A stretch of DNA of 9,904 bases from CAZONU01 sp965370045 (lineage in GTDB: Bacteria; Planctomycetota; SZUA-567; JAKLDR01), in assembly GCA_965370045.1 (NCBI GenBank), contig CBDUSI010000144.1, forward strand, positions 1 to 9,904, in the 5' to 3' direction. A program made the position numbers and the translations under genes. The notes below the pieces were generated by a model. It was not told the DNA's origin. It did not search any database and saw only the letters and a list, made by a program, of their open reading frames with translations. Positions 1 through 5,961 of the stretch are shown piece by piece. The stretch's first letter is position 1; each line of letters begins with the position of its first letter.

Positions 1-3
1 TAC

Positions 4-23
4 AAAACTCCGGCTACGGAGTT
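4..23 (-). terminator. Probable intrinsic terminator
   Basis: Read on the minus strand, AACTCCG and CGGAGTT form a 7-bp stem around a 4-base TAGC loop, and the 3' arm runs into a short T tract (GTTTTG). It lies about 47 bases downstream of the stop codon of the small membrane protein gene, where a terminator for this leftward transcription unit would be expected. The stem is short and the T tract is only four bases, so it may be weak. It sits at the window edge, so what follows is unseen. Confidence 0.55.
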
Positions 24-69
24 ACTCAATGCTAAAATGCTCTAGCAGGCCGTTGGGCGTCGAGGGCCG

Positions 70-654
70 CTATCTGCTGCCTCTCTCGCCGAACCCATGC
101 ACCCGGACCTTGATCATTTCGAACTCGGCGTCCGCGGGCTTCTCGCGGTGCCCGCCAGCGACGTCCCGCCGTGGGTTCATGTATACGGCGGTCACCACGA
201 CCCAGCCGCCGGGATAGGCTACAACGTACGTCCCGGAAAGGTTGAATGCTTCGCTGCCGGGAAAGTGCCGAGCGACGTGTCCTCCCGGTACGCGGTCCGC
301 GATCTGTCTGGCAAGGCCCCGGGCGGTGCCCGAGATCAGGGTTTCTATGTAACCCGTCCGCTTGCCTGAGAAGGCCTCGTCGCTGAGGTCCAGCCAGAAG
401 CACGCGTCGAAATTGCCCTTTCCATACGCGGTGACACCACGGTCGCCATCCGTGGACCCAAAAAACTTCATCCCCTTGGGTGGCTCCAGCCACTTGAGCA
501 AGCCGCTGGGATCCGTGATATAGGGAGGAGAGGGCTTCTTGGACCCCGCTCTGGCGATGTCCCAAAAGATGTAGGCGAACTGCCCCAGGCAGACTGTGCA
601 GAGCAAAATGAACGCAACCAAGAGCCCCTTCCGCTTCGACACTTCGCCGGCCAT
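70..654 (-). CDS. Small membrane-anchored protein of unknown function
   Basis: I do not recognise a family. The product is 194 aa. After a short basic N-terminus (MAGEVSKRKG) there is one hydrophobic segment at about residues 11-31, then a soluble region of about 160 residues that should lie outside the cytoplasm as a signal-anchored domain. It contains a WLEPPKGMKFFGS motif near residues 55-67 and a glycine/valine-rich strand region near 140-158 (YVVAYPGGWVVVTAVY), which suggests a compact alpha/beta fold. The ATG at 654 was chosen over the in-frame ATG at 675 because AAGGAGG lies 8 bases before it, while the upstream ATG has no good SD. It follows the barrel gene after 78 bp and precedes a hairpin terminator, so it is probably the last gene of the unit. 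Its codons use more A/T at third positions than its neighbours (TTT, GGA, AGA, TCT), which may reflect weaker selection or later acquisition. That it is a real gene is fairly sure; its function is not known. Confidence 0.75.
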   Translation of the reverse strand: MAGEVSKRKGLLVAFILLCTVCLGQFAYIFWDIARAGSKKPSPPYITDPSGLLKWLEPPKGMKFFGSTDGDRGVTAYGKGNFDACFWLDLSDEAFSGKRTGYIETLISGTARGLARQIADRVPGGHVARHFPGSEAFNLSGTYVVAYPGGWVVVTAVYMNPRRDVAGGHREKPADAEFEMIKVRVHGFGERGSR

Positions 655-662
655 GGCCGAGC

Positions 663-669
663 CCTCCTT
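663..669 (-). promoter_or_regulatory. Shine-Dalgarno deciding the start at 654
   Basis: On the minus strand AAGGAGG is followed by an 8-base spacer and ATG at 654. This nearly perfect anti-16S match argues that the reading frame starts at 654 and not at the in-frame ATG at 675, which would place the SD inside the coding sequence. Confidence 0.7.
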
Positions 670-693
670 TTTCATTTAGTCCGACATTTCCCA

Positions 694-713
694 GATGGCG
701 TTTCCAAGCCATC
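694..713 (-). other. Small intergenic hairpin
   Basis: In the 78-bp gap between the barrel gene and the small membrane protein gene, GATGGC and GCCATC form a 6-bp inverted repeat around an 8-base loop. No T tract follows on either strand, so it is not a convincing terminator. It could be an mRNA processing or stability element, or chance in GC-rich DNA. Confidence 0.25.
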
Positions 714-732
714 CCTCCAGTCTGTTTCGCCC

Positions 733-1509
733 CTAGGCGGTGTAGCCCAGGTACTTCCTGCGACTCTCCAACTTGAGCAGCGCGGCCAGGGCGTAGCAGC
801 CCGTCCGGGTGTTGAGCGAGCTCCTGGTCCCGTGGGCGTACTCCGCGCCGGTGCCGTAGAAGCCGCCGTGGAGGCGCTTGTCCTTGCGCTTCACCTCCTG
901 CAGCGAGAGCAAGTGGTCCAGCGAGCGGTGGCAGGCCTCCAGGTATTTCTTCTCGCGGGTTATGCGTCCGAAGTCCAGCAGTTCGATGACCAGGCTGGCC
1001 GCGGCGCTGCTCACCGGACGGCGGCCGAAGGCGCCGCTGGGCGTCTGCTGGCGGAGGATCCAGTCCAGGTACCTCCTGGCCGCGTCGAGGTACCTGGTCT
1101 TCCAGGTGAGCAGGTACGCGCGCATCAGCGCCAGCGCCGTGAAGTCGTCGTTGTACTTGTGCATCTCCTGCCAGCCGACGTGGGCCCGGTTGGGGCCGCG
1201 GCCGGTGAGGTCCCGCCCGGTATCCGGGTCCACCTCGATGCGGATGGAGCCGTCCTTCTTGAGGAATATCCTCATCCAGGCGTCGGCGATGCCCAGGCCG
1301 GTGCTCAGCCACTGCTTGTCGTGCGTGGCCGCGTAGAGGTCGAAGAAGAAGAGCGGGCTGCCCCCGTGAAAGGAGCCTAACTGCCAGTAAGGCTTTCGCC
1401 CGTTTACGTGGCAGGTCCAGGCCGGGTAGCGCTTGCGCAGGGCGTTGCTCCGAAACCACCCGGCGAAGAGCTTGGCGCGGTAGAGCCCCTCACCGTCCCT
1501 GGCCAGCAC
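733..1509 (-). CDS. (Alpha/alpha)-barrel protein, C-terminal part (frameshifted)
   Basis: This is the C-terminal two-thirds of one gene whose N-terminal third is at 1490-1909. The visible ORF can start at GTG 1509, but the frame is open and protein-like further upstream (DWCHPRDALSAAWALLHLG) back to a six-base homopolymer at 1573-1578, so the GTG is probably an internal codon. Repeated helical pairs such as YLDAARRYLDWILRQQ, YLEACHRSLDHLLSLQ and WLSTGLGIADAWMRIFL, with aromatic and Trp-rich turns (GGSPLFFFDLYAATHD, GWQEMHKYNDDFTALAL), resemble an (alpha/alpha)6 toroid of the six-hairpin glycosidase or epimerase type. That fold often acts on carbohydrates, but no catalytic signature is clear enough to name a substrate. 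No signal peptide is visible on the joined protein, so it is probably cytoplasmic. Joined by removing one base, the product would be 391 aa and end at TAG 733. Confidence 0.8.
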   Translation of the reverse strand: MLARDGEGLYRAKLFAGWFRSNALRKRYPAWTCHVNGRKPYWQLGSFHGGSPLFFFDLYAATHDKQWLSTGLGIADAWMRIFLKKDGSIRIEVDPDTGRDLTGRGPNRAHVGWQEMHKYNDDFTALALMRAYLLTWKTRYLDAARRYLDWILRQQTPSGAFGRRPVSSAAASLVIELLDFGRITREKKYLEACHRSLDHLLSLQEVKRKDKRLHGGFYGTGAEYAHGTRSSLNTRTGCYALAALLKLESRRKYLGYTA

Positions 1510-1909
1510 CCCCAGGTGGAGCAGCGCCCAGGCGGCGCTCAGCGCGTCGCGCGGGTGGCACCAGTCGGGTCTGGGGGGTGACCTCGCGGATCATCCCGAA
1601 CGTCTTGCGGTCCCGGGCGTCGGTGATCTGCAGCGACTTGAGGTACTCGCCGGCCGACCTGGCTGATTCCCGATACCTCTTTTCGCCGGTGCGCTTCCAG
1701 GCCATCAGCATGGCGATGACCGTCATCCCCGTGGTCCAGTTGGTGGTCAGCACCGGCTCGCCGATGCGCGCGCCGCGCCCGCCGCGCACGTCGATGCGGT
1801 CCACGTACCGGCCGCAGTCGGCGCTGGACGGCCGGTCGACCTGTCCGGCCGCGAACCAGCCGGCCAGCTTGCGGGCGCGGGTCAGGAGCTGCTGCTTGAG
1901 CGATGACAT
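1490..1909 (-). CDS. (Alpha/alpha)-barrel protein, N-terminal part (frameshifted)
   Basis: This is the N-terminal third of the gene continued at 733-1509. It starts at ATG 1909 with GGAAGG 7 bases upstream and overlaps the end of the protease gene by 28 bp. The first 112 or so residues are protein-like: a helix at 1-20 (SLKQQLLTRARKLAGWFA), a WTTGMTVIAMLMAW helix near 58-71, and GEKRYRESARSAGEYLKSLQ near 75-94, the helix-pair repeat seen in (alpha/alpha)-toroid proteins. After VTP at residues 110-112 the sequence turns into low-quality Arg/Pro/Ala-rich residues and stops at 1490, while the matching barrel sequence resumes in another frame. Removing one G from the G6 run at 1573-1578 gives VTPRPDWCHPRD and restores a single frame. 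It is either an assembly or sequencing error or a real recent inactivation. Confidence 0.75.
   Translation of the reverse strand: MSSLKQQLLTRARKLAGWFAAGQVDRPSSADCGRYVDRIDVRGGRGARIGEPVLTTNWTTGMTVIAMLMAWKRTGEKRYRESARSAGEYLKSLQITDARDRKTFGMIREVTPQTRLVPPARRAERRLGAAPPGGAGQGR
1573..1578 (-). other. Homopolymer frameshift site
   Basis: A run of six G on the plus strand (six C in the coding sense) lies exactly where the barrel gene changes frame. With five C the coding reads GTC ACC CCC AGA CCC GAC TGG TGC and continues in the open frame for more than 250 codons to 733. With six C it runs into a short out-of-frame tail. An extra base in the run is the simplest explanation. Confidence 0.75.
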
Positions 1910-4299
1910 GGGCCTACCTTCCAGGGGGTCTTCCCCGCCCGAGGCGGCGGTTTCTTGGGGGACTTCTGGTGCGGCGCGGGCCGTGGCGGCTGCCGGGGAG
2001 GCGGCTGCGCGGGAACGGGCTGCGGCCCCACCGAGGCCACGTCCAGGCGGTGGAAGATGCCCCGGGTCCGGTCGGCGTAGAGGCCTATCCGGCCATTACT
2101 GAGCGTCCCGTCGACCGCCTCCAGGAGGGGCTGCCCGTTGACTCCCGCGCGGATGCGGTTCCCCCGGGCGGTCACGAACATGGAGAAGATGTCCCTGAGC
2201 AGCGCGCCCCCCGGCCGGGCGGCTGCCTGCCGGGCCGCGGGTCTCTCCTGGAAGATGCGCAGGGCGTTGCGCACCATCGAGGGGTCGCCGCTGGCGGCCA
2301 GTTGCTTCTTCTTCCCGCCGTCCACCAGGAAGAGCCGGGCGCTGCTCCGCGCGCGGTTCACCGTGAATAGATAATAGCGCTTGCCCTTCCGGCGGAAGAC
2401 CAGGCCCACGGACCCCGAGCGGCCCGAGACGAGAGCGTTGAGCAGCACGTCGCCGTGGACGTCGTAGCGGGTCAGCATGTTCGCGGCCTCAGTGGCGCTC
2501 TCGTCGAGGTGCAGGCACCCCCCGGCGGTGACCGGCCAGGGGGCCGCCGGGGCGTTCACACGAAAGGCCCGCCAGTAGCCGCAGTCCTCGGCGAACTGGG
2601 TGGTGAACCAGAAGGCGCGCAGCAGCGCCTTCCTGCCCGGCTTGCGTTGCCCGGCGCTCACCCGCGTGACCCGCGCGTCGTCGAAGGCCGCCCGGCTGTC
2701 CACCGAGTAGAAGCCCACCTTGCCGCCCAGCGGCTGCTGCACGGTGGCCGCCAGGACCACCTTGCCGTCCAGCAGGCAGGCGATCTGGTCGCCGAGCACC
2801 TGCACCTGCATGGCGTACCAGGTGTCGCCCTTGACTTTGAAGGGCAGCTCGCGCTCGTCCAGGATGCGCCAGCCGAAGGGCGCGTTGGAGTGGTAGGCGA
2901 GCTGCACCTTGGAGCTGGCCCGGTGCAGCCGGAAGAGCGCGAAGCCGTCGGCCGTCGAGCGGAAGATCAGCCCGGCGCGCCCGTCCTTCTGGTTGGGGCC
3001 GATGCGCACCCGGGCGCTGAAAGCGTAATCGGTCCACTTCTCCTGGCCGGCGAAGACCGCGTGAAGCATCGCGTCGTCGCTGAACTGGCGCAGCGCGCCC
3101 TGCTCCACGTACCAGGTGCGCTGGTCGGAGCCGCCGGTGTCCTGCTTCCAATCGTCGGCGGCCTTCCGGTCGGTGAAGTCCTCCGCGAAGACCTTCGCCC
3201 CGCGCTTCATGGGCGTTCCCCCGCGGGCCGGCGCGGCGCCGGCGCGAAAAGTCTGAAGCTTGAGCTCGGCCAGCGGCTCGAGCCTGGCCCGGACCCTGCG
3301 GCCGTCGTAGATCGCGAGGTTTTGTGACCAGGAGCGCCGGCCCGGCAGGGCGGCGACCACGCGGCCCCAGCCGCCGGGGACGCGGACCTCCAGCGGCGCG
3401 GTGCCCAGCGGTCGGGAGTCCAGCCAGATCTTCGCGCCCTGCGGCTCGGAAGAGACGCGCAGCAGGCAGCTCTCCCCGACCTTCTTGTCCGCGGGGCACT
3501 CGGCCAGCAGCTTCTTCAGGCGGGCGACGGGTATCGCGAAGTTGACCCGCGAGGTGCCCAGGGCCATGTTGGCCACGCCCATCACCCGCCCATCGGGGGC
3601 GATCACCGGCCCGCCGGAGTTGCCCTTGATGACCACCGCGTCGAACTGCACGCTCCGCAGCTCGCCGAGGTCGTTGTGCCGCAGGGATGAGACCGCCCCG
3701 CCGTTGACGCTCAGCTCCGGGCCGCGCTGCAGCACCGAGAAGAGCTTGCCCAGCGGGAAGCCCAGCACCCACAGCGGCGCGGTCTCGACCAGCTCGGCGG
3801 AGTCGCCCAGCGGCAGCCAGGGGCAGTTCTCGGCGTCAACCTTGAGCACCGCCAGGTCCGCGGCGCTGTCGGCGGCCAGGAGGCGCGCGGGCAGCACCTT
3901 CTGGTCGCGCGCGCCGGAGCGGACGATGACCTTTATGTCGCCCGATCTCAAGGGGACGCTGATGCCTCCCAGGTTCTTCAGCGCCGAGACCACGTGCCAG
4001 CTGGTGGCCACCCGGCCGTCGGGACTGATGAAGAAGCCCGTGCCCGAGCCCTCCTCGGCGACCGCGCCGTCGAGGTAGCTGACGTTGCGAACCTGGACGA
4101 ACACCGTGGCCGCCTTGGCGCGCTCCAGCACCGCGGCGTCCAGCCGGGGGCCGAAGCCCGGCTTCGTCGTCGTTATCGGGGGCACGGGAGCGGTCACCGC
4201 GGCCGGGGGTGCCTGGCGGAACTCGCGCACCACGAGTGCGCTGACCGTCAGGACCAGGGCCGTCACCAACAGCGCCAGGGCCTTCTCTCTGCTGTTCAT
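1882..4299 (-). CDS. Membrane-anchored trypsin-like protease with PEGA and two LamG-like domains
   Basis: The product is 805 aa. Residues 7-25 form an N-terminal signal-anchor without a lipobox, so the rest is probably periplasmic or extracellular. Residues about 55-265 are an HtrA/S1-like trypsin domain with a complete triad: His102 in SWHVV, Asp148 in ADLAVL and Ser228 in GNSGGPV. No PDZ domain follows. Residues about 278-340 resemble a PEGA domain (LLRVSSEPQGAKIWLDSRPLGT). Two concanavalin/LamG-like or DUF1080-like beta-sandwich modules occupy about 368-547 and 557-757, each with a GLIFR or GLVFR strand and a closing GFY or GLY strand. A proline/lysine-rich tail (760-795) follows. The ATG at 4299 was chosen because GGGAGG lies 6 bases upstream and the signal-anchor begins there; the frame is open further up to a TTG at 4350. 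It is probably a surface protease that binds glycans or the cell wall. The protease assignment is firm; its target is unknown. Confidence 0.92.
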   Translation of the reverse strand: MNSREKALALLVTALVLTVSALVVREFRQAPPAAVTAPVPPITTTKPGFGPRLDAAVLERAKAATVFVQVRNVSYLDGAVAEEGSGTGFFISPDGRVATSWHVVSALKNLGGISVPLRSGDIKVIVRSGARDQKVLPARLLAADSAADLAVLKVDAENCPWLPLGDSAELVETAPLWVLGFPLGKLFSVLQRGPELSVNGGAVSSLRHNDLGELRSVQFDAVVIKGNSGGPVIAPDGRVMGVANMALGTSRVNFAIPVARLKKLLAECPADKKVGESCLLRVSSEPQGAKIWLDSRPLGTAPLEVRVPGGWGRVVAALPGRRSWSQNLAIYDGRRVRARLEPLAELKLQTFRAGAAPARGGTPMKRGAKVFAEDFTDRKAADDWKQDTGGSDQRTWYVEQGALRQFSDDAMLHAVFAGQEKWTDYAFSARVRIGPNQKDGRAGLIFRSTADGFALFRLHRASSKVQLAYHSNAPFGWRILDERELPFKVKGDTWYAMQVQVLGDQIACLLDGKVVLAATVQQPLGGKVGFYSVDSRAAFDDARVTRVSAGQRKPGRKALLRAFWFTTQFAEDCGYWRAFRVNAPAAPWPVTAGGCLHLDESATEAANMLTRYDVHGDVLLNALVSGRSGSVGLVFRRKGKRYYLFTVNRARSSARLFLVDGGKKKQLAASGDPSMVRNALRIFQERPAARQAAARPGGALLRDIFSMFVTARGNRIRAGVNGQPLLEAVDGTLSNGRIGLYADRTRGIFHRLDVASVGPQPVPAQPPPRQPPRPAPHQKSPKKPPPRAGKTPWKVGPCHRSSSSS

Positions 4300-5122
4300 C
4301 CGCGACCTCCCGAGCGTCCAGATTGTCCCTTCGCGGGGGCCTGCCTGCAAGCGAAGCTTGGAAGAGCAGTCCCTGGGAGTGCCCGGCGGGTTCCTTTCGC
4401 CGCTTGCCGCGGCCGGTCCCCGGCGGGCGCATCAAGAGGGAGAGGTTGCGTCGCTGCCAGCGGGCGGCGCGGCGATAGTCGGGATGCATGCGCTCCACGC
4501 GGCGGAACTCCCGGTCGTGGCCGCGCCCGGCGTCCTCCGGCTCAACGGCGTGGAGCATCTCGTGGAAGACCACGAAGGCCACGAAGAAGCGGGGCACCGT
4601 CCCCTGGTCGAGCACCGGGCTGATAGTGACCAGGTTGCGCTCGCGGTCGCAGGTGCCCAGTTGCCGCTGGTGGACCCTGCGCTTGCGGCTCGCCGCCCGG
4701 CCCCAGGTGATGCGCATGGCCAGCCGTCCCCGGAAGCACTCACTGTTGACCTCATCCATGATGCCGGCCAGGTCGTAAACCCGGCCGGCGGTGCGAATCG
4801 CCCGCGCTCGCCGCGGGCGCGGGTCGGCCTCGGCCTGGGAGTTGATGAAGGCCCGCACCGGGCGGGGGCAGCGCCCGCGGCAGGTGCGCATCCAGCGGGC
4901 CAGGGAGTCCAGTACTTTGCGCGGCGCGGAGAGAAAAGCGCGCTGCAGGCGGAGCTTCAGCCGGCCGCCGGGGGTCACTTCCTCGAAGCTCACGTAGCTG
5001 ACCCGGTTGCGGGTCATCTTCAGCGCCATGCGCCGGCCGCTTCCGGCCTCCAGCAGGCGGCAGAGCTTTTCGTCGGTGAGCGGGGGTGGCATCGGTTCGT
5101 GCGCGGAGCTGGCGCGGCTCAA
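3836..5122 (-). CDS. SprT-like zinc metalloprotein, 3' end out of frame
   Basis: The ORF as given encodes 428 aa, but only about the first 255 residues look like a real protein. Residues 115-235 match the SprT-like metallopeptidase pattern: an NSECFRGRLAMRITWG segment (126-141), a LGTCDRERNLVTISPVLD segment (155-172), the HExxH zinc site HEMLH at 187-191, and a likely third ligand His202 in GHDREF. The N-terminal 110 residues are basic and not recognised. Beyond QGLLFQASLAG (250-260) the sequence becomes Arg/Gly/Pro-rich and overlaps the protease gene out of frame by 464 bp, as expected of a shadow reading. The true end is probably near 4296, where a TGA in another frame overlaps the protease ATG as ATGA; one missing base would place the gene in that frame. 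The likely start is TTG 5122, overlapping the upstream TGA as TTGA. ATG 5092 is an alternative, and neither has a good SD. SprT relatives are predicted cytoplasmic zinc proteases; the substrate is unknown. Confidence 0.75.
   Translation of the reverse strand: MSRASSAHEPMPPPLTDEKLCRLLEAGSGRRMALKMTRNRVSYVSFEEVTPGGRLKLRLQRAFLSAPRKVLDSLARWMRTCRGRCPRPVRAFINSQAEADPRPRRARAIRTAGRVYDLAGIMDEVNSECFRGRLAMRITWGRAASRKRRVHQRQLGTCDRERNLVTISPVLDQGTVPRFFVAFVVFHEMLHAVEPEDAGRGHDREFRRVERMHPDYRRAARWQRRNLSLLMRPPGTGRGKRRKEPAGHSQGLLFQASLAGRPPRRDNLDAREVADEQQREGPGAVGDGPGPDGQRTRGARVPPGTPGRGDRSRAPDNDDEAGLRPPAGRRGAGARQGGHGVRPGSQRQLPRRRGRRGGLGHGLLHQSRRPGGHQLARGLGAEEPGRHQRPLEIGRHKGHRPLRRARPEGAARAPPGRRQRRGPGGAQG
4305..4311 (-). 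promoter_or_regulatory. Shine-Dalgarno deciding the protease start
   Basis: GGGAGGT on the minus strand lies 5 bases before ATG 4299 (6 counting from GGGAGG). It lies inside the 3' part of the SprT-like reading frame and supports 4299 over the upstream TTG at 4350 as the protease start. Confidence 0.7.
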
Positions 5123-5961
5123 GGCGCCGTCGTCTTGAACCTCAGGCCGTAGAGTCTCTGGTTGATCTTCTGCACCAGCCCGTCCTGGCCGTTCCTGATG
5201 GCTTGCTGCTTGGCCGTCTCCAGGAGCTTGATGGCCTCCTGCTTCTTGCCCTGGAGCAGGAGCTTCTCGGCCGCCTCTATCGCCCGGCTGGGGTCGCCGC
5301 CGTAGGGGACCGGGTTGCGTTTCATGTTCGTTCCGCGCGCGCTCTCGTCGCCGCCGGCCAGCACGCAGATCAGCACAATCAGGAGCACCAGCCCCACGGC
5401 GCCGCCGCCGATGCCCATCAACTGGCCGCGGGTGATGTTGAAGTACCAGGGCAGCACCGCCTTGGAGCTCAACCGCCGGCTGACCCGCCGGGTGCTGCCG
5501 GTGTCCCCGCCAACGTCAACAGGCGCTTCCCGCCGGGCGGGCTTGGTGCGCTTGGAGCTGTTCTTGCGCGCCGGGGCGGGCTTGGTGCGCGCGGAGCTGC
5601 CCTTGCGCGCCGGGGCGCGTTTGGAGCTGGCCTTCTTGCGGACCGAGTTTCTCCGCGAGGCTTCCTTGCGAGGGGCGGCGCGGCGCGTCGCCGTCTTGCG
5701 GGGCGCGGGCGCGGCGGGAGGGGGAGGCGGTGGCGGGGCCGGCGGCGGGAGCGGCTCCTCGAGCGCACGGATGAGCGCCGAGGAGGGCCGTGGGAGGACG
5801 ATCTTGATCGCCTCGGCCTCGGGCCCCCCTTCATTCTGGAGCTTGGCCGCGCAGGGCGAGCAGTAGCGGCGGCCGGCGGCATTCTCCACCGCGCCGCGAC
5901 CCAGGGCCGAGTCGGCCACCGGCTCGCCGCAGGTGGCGCAGGGCTTGGTGGGCACGCTCAC
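5119..5961 (-). CDS. Zinc-ribbon, basic-linker, single-TM protein of unknown function
   Basis: The product is 280 aa with a modular layout. Residues 8-37 hold two CxxC knuckles (CATC at 8-11, CSPC at 34-37), typical of a structural zinc ribbon. Residues about 71-86 are almost all proline and alanine. Residues 88-145 are Lys/Arg/Ser/Ala-rich with a 13-residue tandem repeat, resembling a histone H1-like tail. One strong TM helix lies at about 181-202. The C-terminal 75 residues form amphipathic helices (RAIEAAEKLLLQGKKQEAIKLLETAKQQAIRNG) like a single TPR-type hairpin. The basic linker before the TM suggests that the zinc ribbon and linker are cytoplasmic and the helical tail is outside. The GTG start at 5961 overlaps the purN TGA as GTGA and has GGAGG 7 bases upstream. 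Its stop overlaps the next start as TTGA. No known function is assignable; nucleic-acid or ribosome tethering to the membrane is speculation from the basic tail. Confidence 0.85.
   Translation of the reverse strand: MSVPTKPCATCGEPVADSALGRGAVENAAGRRYCSPCAAKLQNEGGPEAEAIKIVLPRPSSALIRALEEPLPPPAPPPPPPPAAPAPRKTATRRAAPRKEASRRNSVRKKASSKRAPARKGSSARTKPAPARKNSSKRTKPARREAPVDVGGDTGSTRRVSRRLSSKAVLPWYFNITRGQLMGIGGGAVGLVLLIVLICVLAGGDESARGTNMKRNPVPYGGDPSRAIEAAEKLLLQGKKQEAIKLLETAKQQAIRNGQDGLVQKINQRLYGLRFKTTAP
5538..5615 (-). repeat. Two 39-bp tandem repeats in the basic linker
   Basis: Two adjacent 39-base units (5538-5576 and 5577-5615) agree at 35 of 39 positions by eye. They encode the 13-residue repeat PARKxSSxRTKPA of the zinc-ribbon protein. 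A shorter degenerate relative follows from 5616 (KKASSKRAPA). The whole number of codons per unit means that copy-number change would keep the frame and only alter linker length. Confidence 0.75.

Noticed and set aside
694..713. Hairpin in the same gap as a terminator of the upstream operon
   Set aside because: The stem is only 6 bp and no T tract follows on either strand.
660..715. Possible promoter in the gap upstream of the small membrane protein gene
   Set aside because: A TTGGAA stretch resembles a -35, but no acceptable -10 lies at 16-18 bases, so I do not call a promoter there.
32..1459. 475-codon open frame on the minus strand overlapping the barrel and small membrane protein genes
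   Set aside because: The product is Arg/Pro/Gly-rich low-complexity sequence in a different frame from two protein-like ORFs on the same strand, one with a good SD and TM segment. It spans the 78-bp gap without any structure of its own.
2455..3327. 290-codon plus-strand frame opposite the LamG-like region
   Set aside because: It is low-complexity Val/Gly/Leu/Ala/His-rich sequence with no motif, opposite a well-supported domain-containing gene.
2489..3772. 427-codon open frame inside the protease gene on the same strand
   Set aside because: It is a +1/-1 shadow of the protease with Arg/Gly/Ala/Pro-rich composition and no domain. The protease frame holds the catalytic Ser and both LamG-like modules.
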